In this document: positions 1-8,082 of the stretch, one piece after another | How the letters are laid out: each line of letters starts with the position of its first letter | Position numbering within the stretch: the first letter of the stretch is position 1 | NCBI RefSeq assembly: GCF_024437745.1 | Contig: NZ_JANFNY010000050.1 | Coordinates: forward strand, 1-37,407 | Direction of reading: 5' to 3' | Source of the DNA: Roseomonas sp. GC11 | Lineage (GTDB): Bacteria > Pseudomonadota > Alphaproteobacteria > Acetobacterales > Acetobacteraceae | Length of the DNA: 37,407 bases | Notes under the pieces: generated by a model | The model's database searches: none | Seen by the model: the letters and a program-made list of their open reading frames with translations, nothing else | Told to the model about the DNA's origin: nothing | Position numbers and translations under genes: made by a program

Positions 1-66
1 CGTGAAAACCTGATTGTCGCTGCTCTCCACCATGCCCAGAACATGGGAACAGCATTCAAGCTCTAA
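1..66 (+). CDS. Possible 3' end of an unidentified gene (partial)
   Basis: Frame 1 is open from the window edge to a TAA at 64-66 and reads as 21 residues ending in AFKL. The base composition is near 50% GC, clearly lower than the surrounding genes, which would fit a transferred gene or a mobile-element remnant. The fragment is too short to assign a family, and it could be chance. It is followed at once by an AT-rich structured repeat, as the 3' ends of several other genes here are. Confidence 0.25.
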   Translation, partial: RENLIVAALHHAQNMGTAFKL

Positions 67-93
67 CAGGCCTTAAATCTATCATGACAATAT

Positions 94-209
94 CTTCTTT
101 TTCTGAAGAAAAAGAAGCAAAAAGACTTTTTCCAGGCTGCCGCCATCTCCCGGCAAAGTGGGGCGCCAAACTGAAAAAGTTTTTTGATTCTTTTTTTTCA
201 AAAAAGAAC
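94..209. repeat. AT-rich three-hairpin element, copy 1 (full)
   Basis: Bases 94-104 and 107-117 form an 11-bp T/A-rich hairpin (type B). Bases 188-209 form a second T/A hairpin (type A, here reversed). Between them, 118-144 and 166-186 hold the conserved arms CAAAAAGACTTTTTCCAG and CTGAAAAAGTTTTTTG, which are complementary and enclose a GC-rich centre. Compared with the copies at 12969 and 21542 the whole element is inverted. It lies between the possible gene tail ending at 66 and the 3' end of the COQ9-family gene on the opposite strand, that is, at a convergent junction. A role as a bidirectional terminator or a mobile palindrome is inference. Confidence 0.8.
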
Positions 210-220
210 ATCTTGCCTTT

Positions 221-838
221 TCAGGCTGCTTTCCGGGCGGCCGCGCGCCCCTTCAGCCTGGCAAACACCTTGTTCATCCGGGCCACCCCCTCCAGCCGGC
301 GGTCCAGGAAAGCCGGGGTGGCCTGCCCCTCCGGGTCGCGCAGCCAGAAGGCCAGGGTCGCCGCATAGACACCGGAGAGGGTGACGCGGCGGGTATGGAA
401 AGAAAGATCGTTGGAGGTATCGCCGGCGGCCATCCAGATGGCATCCGCCGTGCGGGCGGTGGCGCGGGCGGCGGCCGGGGCGTTCCACGGCAGGGCCAGC
501 AGCGCCAGGGCGCGGCGCAGCGCCTCCCGGTGCGGCTCCTGCTGGCGCAGGCGCAGCAGGATCAGGGCGCGGATGCGCGCCGGGATGCGCTGGGCGGGCA
601 GATCCAGCCCGGCGGCCTCCGCGGCCATGTCACGGTCGGCGAGGTCGGCCCAGGCCTCCACCATGCCAACGGGGCCGCGCGGGAAAAGCCACGCCGCCGA
701 GTCGGGGTTCTGCCCGGTGGCGGCGAGGCCGGCACGCAGGGCGGCGGGGCTCCAGCCCAGGCGCGGCACCTCGGGCAACAGGGCGCGCAGGGCGGCATCC
801 CGCTCGGCGCTGCGTTCCAGATGGTCGAGCGGGCTCAT
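221..838 (-). CDS. COQ9 family protein (ubiquinone biosynthesis accessory)
   Basis: The 205-residue protein matches the COQ9 family, whose alphaproteobacterial members are also known as 'rpsU-divergently transcribed protein'. The signature lies near residues 140-168, with DTSNDLSFHTRR followed by a helix ending in FWLRD. The family binds lipids and helps present quinone intermediates to the hydroxylase Coq7. The N-terminal half is a helical TetR-like fold. The ATG at 836-838 overlaps the stop of the upstream deformylase gene (ATGA), so the two are probably co-transcribed and translationally coupled. Usually this gene faces rpsU directly; here the deformylase gene lies between. The basic tail (RLKGRAAARKAA) is typical. 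The family assignment is firm; its effect on quinone synthesis in this organism is inferred. Confidence 0.85.
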   Translation of the reverse strand: MSPLDHLERSAERDAALRALLPEVPRLGWSPAALRAGLAATGQNPDSAAWLFPRGPVGMVEAWADLADRDMAAEAAGLDLPAQRIPARIRALILLRLRQQEPHREALRRALALLALPWNAPAAARATARTADAIWMAAGDTSNDLSFHTRRVTLSGVYAATLAFWLRDPEGQATPAFLDRRLEGVARMNKVFARLKGRAAARKAA

Positions 839-1359
839 CGCGGGGTCTCCTGCGCGGCGGGGGGCTGAAGGGCGGCGGCGCGCGCCAGCTCCTCGGTGAA
901 GCCGAAAAGGGAAAGGTCGGCCATGCGGCTGGGGTAGAGCACGCCGTTCAGGTGGTCATATTCATGCTGCATGACGCGGGCGAGCATGCCCTCCGCCTCC
1001 CCCTCCACCGCATCGCCATCGAGGTCGAGACCGCGGAAGGCGATTCGCCGGGCGCGCCCGACATGGCCGCGCAGACCGGGGATGGAGAGGCAGCCCTCCC
1101 AGCCACCTTCCTCGGGCGGGCCGAGCAGCTCGATCTCGGGGTTGATCAGGGCCGCCACCTCCTCCCCCTGGCGCCAGACGAACAGGCGCAGCGGAACATG
1201 GACCTGCGGCGCGGCGAGGCCGATGCCACCGGCATCCACCATGGTCTCGGCCATGTCCTGGACGAGTCGGCGGATCTCGGGGTCGGTCGGGTCCGCCACG
1301 GGGTCGGCCACCCGCAGCAGCACGGGGTGGCCCATGCGGGCGATCTTCAGAATGGCCAT
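835..1359 (-). CDS. def: Peptide deformylase
   Basis: The enzyme removes the N-formyl group from nascent proteins in the cytoplasm. All three family motifs are present in 174 residues: GIGLAAPQ at 45-52, EGCLS at 88-92 with the metal-binding Cys90, and HEYDH at 132-136 supplying the two metal-binding histidines and the catalytic Glu133. The length is normal. The ATG at 1357-1359 is preceded on the minus strand by a good ribosome site (GAGAGGAG). The gene is divergent from rpsU and its stop overlaps the start of the COQ9-family gene. The common deformylase partner fmt (methionyl-tRNA formyltransferase) is not next to it, so this may be a second def copy in the genome; that is inference. Confidence 0.93.
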   Translation of the reverse strand: MAILKIARMGHPVLLRVADPVADPTDPEIRRLVQDMAETMVDAGGIGLAAPQVHVPLRLFVWRQGEEVAALINPEIELLGPPEEGGWEGCLSIPGLRGHVGRARRIAFRGLDLDGDAVEGEAEGMLARVMQHEYDHLNGVLYPSRMADLSLFGFTEELARAAALQPPAAQETPR

Positions 1360-1553
1360 GCGGCGGCTCCTCTCGCGGAATCCAGATTTTGGGTGCGTGC
1401 CATGCCTCCGGAAGGGCTTTCAATCCGCCCTGACCCCATGCTAGACGCACCGGACCTTGCAGGAAGGCACCGGCGCTGGTCCGGCGCTTCGTGCTTTTCG
1501 TTTCCATACACCCTGGTTTCCCAGGTCTAGGCAGTGAGAGGAGACCGCACAGC

Positions 1554-1757
1554 GTGCAGGTCGTCGTTCGGGATAACAACATCGATCAGGCCCTCAAGGC
1601 CCTCAAGAAGAAGCTGCAGCGCGAAGGCGTCTTCCGCGAGATGAAGCTGCGCCGGCACTATGAGAAGCCGTCCGAGCGCCGCGCCCGCGAGGCCGCCGAG
1701 GCCGTCCGCCGCGCCCGCAAGGTCGAGCGCAAGCGCCTGGAGCGCGAGGGCTTCTGA
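1554..1757 (+). CDS. rpsU: 30S ribosomal protein S21
   Basis: This 67-residue basic protein begins [20 protein letters not shown] and carries the S21 core ([19 protein letters not shown]) with a long Lys/Arg-rich tail typical of the alphaproteobacterial form. It binds the small ribosomal subunit near the 3' end of 16S rRNA. I chose the GTG at 1554 because GAGAGGAGA lies just upstream (1536-1544) and because it gives the conserved N-terminus; an upstream in-frame start at 1491 would add 21 unrelated residues. A strong terminator follows at 1815-1853. The gene is divergent from def. Confidence 0.95.
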   Translation: MQVVVRDNNIDQALKALKKKLQREGVFREMKLRRHYEKPSERRAREAAEAVRRARKVERKRLEREGF

Positions 1758-1814
1758 TCGCCCGACTCCGCGCCCTGGCCCCCCGCGGGCCGGCGCGGAT
1801 CTCCACAGGGTGCG

Positions 1815-1853
1815 AAAGCCGCGCGGTGGACTGCCACCTGTCGCGGCTTTTTC
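1815..1853 (+). terminator. Rho-independent terminator of rpsU
   Basis: AAAGCCGCG (1815-1823) pairs with CGCGGCTTT (1842-1850), and GGTGG (1825-1829) pairs with CCACC (1834-1838) inside it. The stem runs into a T-tract (TTTTTC). It sits 58 bases after the rpsU stop. Confidence 0.88.
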
Positions 1854-1957
1854 GTTCCCCGGGAGATGAAGGCGGTTTCATCCGGCCGCCTATTGGAGCC
1901 TGCCCTGGCCCCCTGTTCCGCCGAGTCGCGGGACCGGTTCAGCAAAATTTGATGGTA

Positions 1958-1977
1958 AATTGTAACGCAACGTAACG
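1958..1977 (+). promoter_or_regulatory. Candidate OmpR-type regulator box upstream of RND pump 1
   Basis: In a short AT-rich island ahead of the adaptor gene, GTAACG occurs at 1962-1967 and again at 1972-1977, exactly one helical turn apart, as expected for head-to-tail binding by an OmpR/PhoB-type regulator. The ten bases AATTGTAACG (1958-1967) recur at 16977-16986 ahead of the response regulator remnant and kinase. Function is inferred from spacing and recurrence only. Confidence 0.4.
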
Positions 1978-2019
1978 GTCGCTTTGCGCATGCTGCATAG
2001 CAGCTTAATGCGGAAAGCC

Positions 2020-3240
2020 ATGACCCTTACGCGTTCGCTTCATCCCCTCCAGGCGGGCGCGGTCGCCGCCCCGCTGCTGCTCGCCGTGGCGCTGGGCCTG
2101 CCCGGCACCGCCATCGCCCAAACCGCGACTGCCCAAACCGCGCCGGCCCAAACCGCGCCGGCCCAAACCGCGCCTGCCCAGACGGCACCCGCTGCCCCGC
2201 CGGGCGTGCCCGTCGTGGTCAGCGCGGCCGAGCGTGGCCCGGTGCCGCTCGAAATCACCGCCAATGGCAATGTGGTGGCGGAGAACACCGTCTCCGTCCG
2301 CAGCCGCGTCGATGGCCATATCGAGAAGGTGCATGTGCAGGAGGGCCAGCGCGTGACGCGCGGGCAGCTGCTCTTCACCCTCGATTCGCGCATGGCCCAG
2401 GCGCAACTGGCGCAGCAGGAGGCGCAGCTTTCCTCCGCCCGGGCGCAGCTGGCGCGGGCGCGGGCGGATGCGGCGCGCTACGCCTCGCTGCGCGGGGAGG
2501 GCTTCGCCGCCGCCCAGCGCGCCGAGCAGGCCCTGGCCGACGCCGCCACCGCCGAGGCCACCCAGCGCGCCACCGAGGCGCTGATCTCCCAGACGCGGCT
2601 GACCATCGACTATGCCAGCATCCGCGCCGAGATCGATGGCCGCCTGGGCGCCCTGCCCTTCACCGAGGGCAATCTGGTGCGCGCGGGCGATGCCACGCCG
2701 CTCGCCACCCTCACCCAGACGGACCCGATCCAGGTGCAGTTCGCCGTGCCGGAGCGCTGGCTGCCGGAGATCCAGGCGGCCATGCGCCAGGGCGCGCCGC
2801 CCGTCACCGCCCATCCGCCCACCGACCGGCGGGCGCCGGTCCGGGGCCAGCTTTTCTTCGTGGACAGCCAGGTGGACACCACCTCCGGCACCGTCCAGCT
2901 GAAGGCGCGCTTCCCCAATGCGGACGCCGCCCTCTGGCCCGGCCAGTATGTGAACGTGGTGCTGGTGCCGCGCATCGAGCCGCAGGCGCTCAGCGTGCCC
3001 GTCCAGGCGGTGCAGACCGGCAGCGGCGGCGGCCGCTATGTCTATGTCGTCGATGGCGAGGGCCGGGCGAGGCGCAAAGCCGTGCGGCTTGAGCGCGTCG
3101 TGGCCGGCCGGGCCGTGCTACAAGCCGAGATCACCGCCGGCGAGAAGGTGGTGATCGAGGGGGCGCAGCTGCTGTCCGATGGCGCCCGGGTCGTTGAGCG
3201 TCCGGGCAGCGCCGCCCCGGCGCGCGCCCCGCAGGGCTGA
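2020..3240 (+). CDS. RND efflux periplasmic adaptor subunit (pump 1)
   Basis: This is a membrane fusion protein of the AcrA/MexE/MdtA type, which joins an inner-membrane RND pump to an outer-membrane channel. From the ATG at 2020 (about 406 residues) it has a signal peptide with a hydrophobic core (APLLLAVALGLPG) ending near AIA. Next come five 15-bp direct repeats (2116-2190) coding Ala-Gln-Thr-Ala-Pro, then the biotinyl-like half motif (VDGHIEKVHVQEGQRVTRGQ), a coiled-coil hairpin, the second half (IDGRLGALPFTEGNLVRAG) and beta-barrel and membrane-proximal domains. The start is uncertain: in-frame ATGs lie at 1990 and 2008 and none has an ideal ribosome site; 2020 has GGAAAG close by and gives a normal signal peptide. 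The permease starts 14 bases downstream, so they form one operon. Substrate unknown. Confidence 0.88.
   Translation: MTLTRSLHPLQAGAVAAPLLLAVALGLPGTAIAQTATAQTAPAQTAPAQTAPAQTAPAAPPGVPVVVSAAERGPVPLEITANGNVVAENTVSVRSRVDGHIEKVHVQEGQRVTRGQLLFTLDSRMAQAQLAQQEAQLSSARAQLARARADAARYASLRGEGFAAAQRAEQALADAATAEATQRATEALISQTRLTIDYASIRAEIDGRLGALPFTEGNLVRAGDATPLATLTQTDPIQVQFAVPERWLPEIQAAMRQGAPPVTAHPPTDRRAPVRGQLFFVDSQVDTTSGTVQLKARFPNADAALWPGQYVNVVLVPRIEPQALSVPVQAVQTGSGGGRYVYVVDGEGRARRKAVRLERVVAGRAVLQAEITAGEKVVIEGAQLLSDGARVVERPGSAAPARAPQG
2116..2190 (+). repeat. Five 15-bp tandem repeats inside the adaptor gene
   Basis: The unit GCCCAAACCGCGCCG and close variants occurs five times in a row, encoding the pentapeptide AQTAP just after the signal peptide. 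The unit length keeps the frame, so copy number can change without breaking the protein. It forms a flexible periplasmic linker. Confidence 0.85.
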
Positions 3241-3254
3241 GGGGAGCGCACGCC

Positions 3255-6200
3255 ATGCACCTGTCCGAGCTTTGCATCCGACGCCCGGTGATGACCGGGC
3301 TGCTGGCCGCCGCCGCCGTCCTGGCCGGCATCGTGGCCTATCTCCAGATGCCGGTCGCGGCGGTGCCGCGCGTGGACTTCCCCGTCATCACCGTCTCCGC
3401 CACCCTCTCGGGCGCCAGCCCGGAGACCATGGCCAACTCCGTCGCCCTGCCGCTGGAGCGCGAATTCTCCACCATCGCGGGCATCGACCAGATGTCCTCG
3501 ACCAGCGGCCAGGGCACGACGCAGCTCACCCTGCAATTCGTGCTCGGCCGCAACATCGACGCCGCGGCGCTCGACGTGCAGGCCGCCATCTCCCGCGCCC
3601 AGCGCCGCCTGCCGGCGGAGATGACGACGCCGCCCAGCTTCCGCAAATCCAACCCGGCCGACGCGCCGGTGGTGCTGCTGAACCTGCGCGGCGGCGACGT
3701 GCCGCTCTACCGCCTCAACGAGGTGGCGGCGGTGCTGATCTCCCCCGCCCTCTCCCGCATCCCCGGGGTGGCGCAGGTGGTGACCTATGGCGAGCAGAAA
3801 TACGCCGTGCGCGTGCAGCTCGACCCCGACCGGGTGGCCGCCCTCGGCCTCGGCTTCGACGAGGCCCAGCGCGCCATCGCCGCCGCCAACAGCAACACCC
3901 CCGTCGGCACGCTGAACGGCCCGCGCCAGCAGCTCACGCTGCGCGCCAATGACCAGCTCCAGGATGCCGAATCCTTCAGGCACCTGATCATCGGCGGCCG
4001 CGGCAACAGCCCGATCCGCGTGCAGGACGTGGCCCGCGTCGAGGACGGGGTGGAGAACAACCGCGTCGCCGCCTGGATGAACGGCAACCGCGGCCTGACG
4101 CTGGCCGTGCAGCGCCAGCCGGACGCCAACACGGTGGATGTGGTGGACGCGGTGAAGGCCGCCCTGCCCGCCCTCCAGGCCGCCCTGCCCCCCGGCGCCA
4201 CGATCGACGTGATGCTGGACCGCTCGGTCTCCATCCGCGACGCGGTGCACGACGTGCAGCACCACCTGATGATCGCCATCGGCCTCGTGGTGCTGGTGAT
4301 CTTCCTCTTCCTGCGCAAATTCTCGGCGACGCTGATCCCCGGCATCGCCGTGCCCATCTCGCTGGCCGGCACCTTCGGCCTGATGTACGCGCTGGGCTAT
4401 GGCATCGACAACATCACCCTGCTCGGCCTGACGCTCGCCGTCGGCCTCGTGGTGGATGATGCCATCGTCATGCTGGAAGCCGCCGTCCGCCACATGGAGG
4501 AGGGAATGAGCCCCTTCGCCGCCGCCATCCGCGGCGCGAAGGAAATCGGCTTCACCATCATCTCCATCACCCTCTCCCTGGTCGCCGTCTTCCTGCCCAT
4601 CCTGATGATGGGCGGCGTGGTGGGCCGCGTCTTCAACGCCTTCGCCGCCACCGTCTCCCTCGCCGTGCTGGTCTCCTGCGTCGTCTCCCTCACCGTGACG
4701 CCGCTGATGACCAGCCGCCTGCCCCACCATGGCAAGCCCAATGCCTTCGAGCGCCTGCTGGAGCGCGGCTTCGTCGCGGTGGAGCGCGCCTATGGCTGGA
4801 TGCTGGACAAGGCGCTGCACCTGCGCCCCCTCGTCTGGGTGGTCTTCCTCGCCTCCGTCGGGCTTTCCGTCTGGCTGGCGGTCGCCATCCCCAAGGGCTT
4901 CTTCCCGGTCGAGGATACCGGCCTGCTCAACGCCAACACCGAGGGGCCGCAGGACGCCTCCTTCGACGACATGGTGGCCCGCCAGGCCCGCGCGGTGGAG
5001 ATCATCCGCCAGCACCCGTCGGTCGAGCTGGTGAACTCCATCATCGGCATCAGCGGCACCAGCCAGGCGCTGAACCAGGGCCGCATGTTCATCCAGCTCA
5101 AGCCGCGCAAGGACCGCAAGGCGGTGAGCGACATCATCCAGGAGCTGCGCCGCGCCACCGGCGGCATCCCGGGCCTGCGCGTCTTCTACAGCCCCATCCA
5201 GAACCTCAATTTCGGCGCGCGGCAGTCGCGCACCCTCTACCTCTACACCCTCCAGGGCCTGCGCTCGGAGGAGCTGTATGACTGGTCCGAGCGCATGACC
5301 ACCGCGCTGCGCCGCCTGCCCGAGCTGCAGGATGTCAGCACCGACCTCCAGCTTTCCGCCCCCATCCTCTCCGTCCAGGTGGACCGCGACCGCGCCGCGG
5401 CCGTGGGCGTGACGGTGGATCAGGTGCGCCAGGCCCTCTACTCCGCCTTCGGCGCGCGGCAGATCAGCACCATCTACGGCGCCTCGGACAGCTATGCCGT
5501 CATCCTGGAGGCGCTGCCGCGCGACCAGCAGGACGAGACGGGCCTGTCCAAGATCTATCTGCGCGGCAGCGGCGGCAAGCTCGTGCCGCTCGATGGCATC
5601 GCCCGGCTGGAGCGCCGCGTCGGCCCGCTGACCGTCGCCCACCAGGGCCAGCTCCCGGCCGTGACCATCGGCTTCAACACCGCCCCTGGCATCGCCCTCG
5701 GCCAGGCCACCGCCGCCATCTCGGCGGTGGAGAAGGAGCTGGGCCTGCCGCCCACCATCGTCTCCGGCTATTCCGGCACGGCGCAGATCTTCCAGCAGGC
5801 CCTCGCCGGCCAGGGCGCCCTGCTGCTCGCCGCCGTGCTGATCGTCTATGTGGTGCTCGGCGTGCTCTATGAGAGCCTCGTCCACCCGCTCACCATTCTC
5901 TCGGGCCTGCCGCCGGCGGCGCTCGGCGCGCTGGCCACGCTGTGGTGGTTCGGGCTCGACCTCTCGGTGATCGCGGTGATCGGCGTGCTGCTGCTGATCG
6001 GCCTCGTGAAGAAGAACGCCATCATGGTGGTGGATGTGGCCCTGGCCATGCAGCGCAACGGCGTCGACCCGCTGACGGCGGTGCGCGATGCCAGCGTGCT
6101 GCGCTTCCGCCCCATCATGATGACGACGCTGGCCGCCGCCGCCGGCGCCGTGCCCATCGCCGCCGGCTGGGGCGCCGCCGCCGAGCTGCGCCAGCCGCTC

Positions 6201-6335
6201 GGCCTCGCCGTGGTGGGCGGCCTCGCCGTCTCCCAGGCGCTGACGCTCTTCGTCACCCCGGTGCTCTATCTCGCCTTCGAGGGGCTGGCGCGGAAGTTCA
6301 GCCGGGGCGGCGCCCTCGCCCAGCCGGCGGAGTAG
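3255..6335 (+). CDS. RND efflux pump permease (pump 1, AcrB/MdtB-like)
   Basis: A full-length 1026-residue inner-membrane proton-driven exporter of the HAE1 (AcrB/MexF/MdtBC-like) group. The N-terminus (ELCIRRPVMTGLL) leads into TM1. The TM4 proton-relay pair is present as Asp401-Asp402 (GLVVDDAIVMLE), and the TM10 lysine region is Lys919-Lys920 (GLVKKNAIMVVD). Two large periplasmic loops follow TM1 and TM7, as in the family. The duplicated 12-helix architecture is complete. The ribosome site GAGGGGAG lies before the ATG. It forms an operon with the adaptor gene 14 bases upstream. The outer-membrane partner is not in the window, so a shared channel elsewhere is likely. Substrate cannot be told from the sequence. 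Confidence 0.93.
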   Translation: MHLSELCIRRPVMTGLLAAAAVLAGIVAYLQMPVAAVPRVDFPVITVSATLSGASPETMANSVALPLEREFSTIAGIDQMSSTSGQGTTQLTLQFVLGRNIDAAALDVQAAISRAQRRLPAEMTTPPSFRKSNPADAPVVLLNLRGGDVPLYRLNEVAAVLISPALSRIPGVAQVVTYGEQKYAVRVQLDPDRVAALGLGFDEAQRAIAAANSNTPVGTLNGPRQQLTLRANDQLQDAESFRHLIIGGRGNSPIRVQDVARVEDGVENNRVAAWMNGNRGLTLAVQRQPDANTVDVVDAVKAALPALQAALPPGATIDVMLDRSVSIRDAVHDVQHHLMIAIGLVVLVIFLFLRKFSATLIPGIAVPISLAGTFGLMYALGYGIDNITLLGLTLAVGLVVDDAIVMLEAAVRHMEEGMSPFAAAIRGAKEIGFTIISITLSLVAVFLPILMMGGVVGRVFNAFAATVSLAVLVSCVVSLTVTPLMTSRLPHHGKPNAFERLLERGFVAVERAYGWMLDKALHLRPLVWVVFLASVGLSVWLAVAIPKGFFPVEDTGLLNANTEGPQDASFDDMVARQARAVEIIRQHPSVELVNSIIGISGTSQALNQGRMFIQLKPRKDRKAVSDIIQELRRATGGIPGLRVFYSPIQNLNFGARQSRTLYLYTLQGLRSEELYDWSERMTTALRRLPELQDVSTDLQLSAPILSVQVDRDRAAAVGVTVDQVRQALYSAFGARQISTIYGASDSYAVILEALPRDQQDETGLSKIYLRGSGGKLVPLDGIARLERRVGPLTVAHQGQLPAVTIGFNTAPGIALGQATAAISAVEKELGLPPTIVSGYSGTAQIFQQALAGQGALLLAAVLIVYVVLGVLYESLVHPLTILSGLPPAALGALATLWWFGLDLSVIAVIGVLLLIGLVKKNAIMVVDVALAMQRNGVDPLTAVRDASVLRFRPIMMTTLAAAAGAVPIAAGWGAAAELRQPLGLAVVGGLAVSQALTLFVTPVLYLAFEGLARKFSRGGALAQPAE

Positions 6336-6338
6336 GCA

Positions 6339-6457
6339 GGGGGGGGGCGCCCCCCCCGCACCCCCGCCGGGCTGGCAGGGCCACCCCAAATCTTCCCTCG
6401 GGGACCCCGCCATCCGTCCCACTGACAGCGGGGTCTGGGGGGCTCTCAGCCCCCCAG
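6339..6457. terminator. Convergent GC-rich terminator region between RND pump 1 and the MFS gene
   Basis: The 154-base gap between converging genes holds a G9/C9-type hairpin right after the permease stop (about 6339-6358). A perfect 10-bp stem CTGGGGGGCT/AGCCCCCCAG lies at 6435-6444 and 6448-6457, followed by a T-rich run (CTTTCTTTCTTC). The segments GGACCCCGC (6402-6410) and GCGGGGTC (6428-6435) can also pair, giving an alternative fold. It probably stops transcription from the RND side and perhaps from both. Confidence 0.7.
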
Positions 6458-6489
6458 CGCTTTCTTTCTTCTAACCGCTTTCTTGCTTG

Positions 6490-7893
6490 CTACCGCCGGA
6501 CGATCCCCTCGCCCGCATCGCGGGGCAGCCCCAGCGAGAGCGGCGCGGCGGCGGCCGTCAGCAGGGCCCCGGCCAGGAAGCCCATGGTGAAATCCGGCAT
6601 GGCGGCCTCGCTGCGCCCGGCGATGGCCACGCTGGCCTGCAACACCGCCGAGGCCACCGCGACGCCCAGCGCCAGCGGAAGCTGCTGCGCCGTGCTGTAG
6701 AGGCTGGTGGCGGCGGACAGCTTCTCCTGCGGCACATCGGCATAGGCCAGGGTGTTCAGCGTGGTGAAGTGCAGGCTGCGGAACAGCCCGCCCACCATCA
6801 GCACCAGGAAGATGGCCGTCAGCGGCCAGCCGGGGCGGAAGGCACCGCACAGCGCCACCGCCAGCGCGCCCAGCAGCGCATTCCAGATCAGCACATTGCG
6901 GAAGCCGAAGCGGCGCAGCGCGAATTGCGCCATCGGCTTCATCGTGAAGGCGCCGACGGCGGTGGCGAAGCTGATCATGCCGCTCTTCGAGGCGCTGGCG
7001 CCGAAGCCGAGTTGCAGCGTCAGCGGTATCAGGAAAGGCACCGCCCCGGCGCCGACACGGAAAACCGTGCCGGCCACAGCGGGGACGCGGAAGCTCGGGA
7101 TGGAGAGCAGGCGGAAATCCAGCGCCGGATTCTCCACGCGCAGGCAATGCCGCACCGCCAGCGCCGTCAGCCCCAGCCCCGCCAGCAGCACGATCTGCGG
7201 GATGGGGTTGGGCACCAGCCCGCGCCCCAGCGTCTCGAAGGCGAACATCAGGCAGGTGAGCGCGGCGCCCACCAGCGTCAGCCCGCGGATATCGGGCGGC
7301 ACCGGCGGCGGCGCCGGCAGGGCCGGGATGATGCGCCAGACCAGCACCAGCCCCAGCATGCCCACCGGCACATTGATCCAGAACACGGCGCGCCAGGAGA
7401 TCAGGTCCGTCAGCAGCCCGCCCACCGGCGGGCCAAGCACCGGGCCCAGCAGGCCGGGCATGCTGAGCCAGGTCGTCACCGTCAGCAGCTCGTCCTTGCG
7501 GACGCGGCGCAGCAGCAGGATGCGCCCCACCGGCACCATCATGGCGCCGCCCAGCCCCTGCAGGATGCGCGCCGCCACCATGGTCGCCAGCCCGTCCGAC
7601 AGGCCGCACAGCGCCGAGGCCAGGGTGAAGGTGGCGATCGCCGCCATGAAGACCTGCTTCGCCCCGAAGCGGTCCGCCACCCAGCCGCTGAGCGGGATGA
7701 ACACCGTCAGCGCCACGAGATAGGAGGTGATGGCCACGCCCATCACCAGCGGGTCCTCGCCCAGCGAACGGGCCATGGAGGGCAGCGCGGTGGCGACCAC
7801 CGTGCTGTCCAGGTTCTGCATGAAAAGGGCGCTGGCGACGATGGCCGCCATCAGCCGGGGGTCGGGGAGCTTCGATTCGTCTGGCACCCGCAC
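6490..7893 (-). CDS. MFS multidrug exporter, DHA2 (EmrB/QacA) family
   Basis: The 467-residue membrane protein belongs to the drug:H+ antiporter-2 family of major facilitator transporters. TM1 carries NLDSTVVATALPSMARSLG, the DHA2 motif D1. The loop 2-3 motif A is GWVADRFGAKQ, and TM5 carries the antiporter motif C-like segment (PGLLGPVLGPPVGGLL) followed by WRAVFWINVPVG. The length agrees with the family. The apparent start is GTG at 7891-7893; another GTG six bases in (7885-7887) is equally possible, as no strong ribosome site marks either. No membrane-fusion partner such as EmrA lies beside it. It is divergent from the receiver-kinase gene and converges on RND pump 1. Confidence 0.9.
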   Translation of the reverse strand: MRVPDESKLPDPRLMAAIVASALFMQNLDSTVVATALPSMARSLGEDPLVMGVAITSYLVALTVFIPLSGWVADRFGAKQVFMAAIATFTLASALCGLSDGLATMVAARILQGLGGAMMVPVGRILLLRRVRKDELLTVTTWLSMPGLLGPVLGPPVGGLLTDLISWRAVFWINVPVGMLGLVLVWRIIPALPAPPPVPPDIRGLTLVGAALTCLMFAFETLGRGLVPNPIPQIVLLAGLGLTALAVRHCLRVENPALDFRLLSIPSFRVPAVAGTVFRVGAGAVPFLIPLTLQLGFGASASKSGMISFATAVGAFTMKPMAQFALRRFGFRNVLIWNALLGALAVALCGAFRPGWPLTAIFLVLMVGGLFRSLHFTTLNTLAYADVPQEKLSAATSLYSTAQQLPLALGVAVASAVLQASVAIAGRSEAAMPDFTMGFLAGALLTAAAAPLSLGLPRDAGEGIVRR

Positions 7894-7971
7894 AGGCTAG
7901 GCCCGGTGGGCGCGAGGCAAAAGGCCATGCGTGGCAGGGCACCCCTGCGCTGTGGAAAGAACAGGGGAAGT

Positions 7972-8007
7972 GTTCTTTTTTGAAAAAAAGAACCAAAAAA
8001 CTTTTTC
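7972..8007. repeat. AT-rich hairpin element, copy 2 (half copy)
   Basis: GTTCTTTTTT at 7972-7981 and AAAAAAGAAC at 7984-7993 form the type A hairpin, followed by the conserved arm CAAAAAACTTTTTC (7994-8007). Downstream, TGGCGCGTG near 8011 and CACGCCA near 8030 look like a decayed central stem, and the second arm and type B hairpin are degenerate or absent. Unlike the full copies it lies in a divergent gap, upstream of the receiver-kinase gene, where it could affect that gene's leader. Confidence 0.75.
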
Positions 8008-8082
8008 GGTCTGGCGCGTGGAGTCAGGGCACGCCACCGGGTTGAAAGAAAAACTAAATCTTTGTCTCAGCAGGATGAGGGC

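Noticed and set aside
1-66. Transposase C-terminus at the left edge
   Set aside because: Lower GC and short tail are suggestive, but 21 residues do not identify a family, so it is listed only as an unidentified gene end.
3042-6422. Very long minus-strand open frame (1126 codons) opposite RND pump 1
   Set aside because: It is the antisense shadow of the permease; His/Gly/Asp/Glu-rich translation without domains is typical of antisense frames in high-GC genes. The same applies to the long minus-strand frame at 23120-26680.
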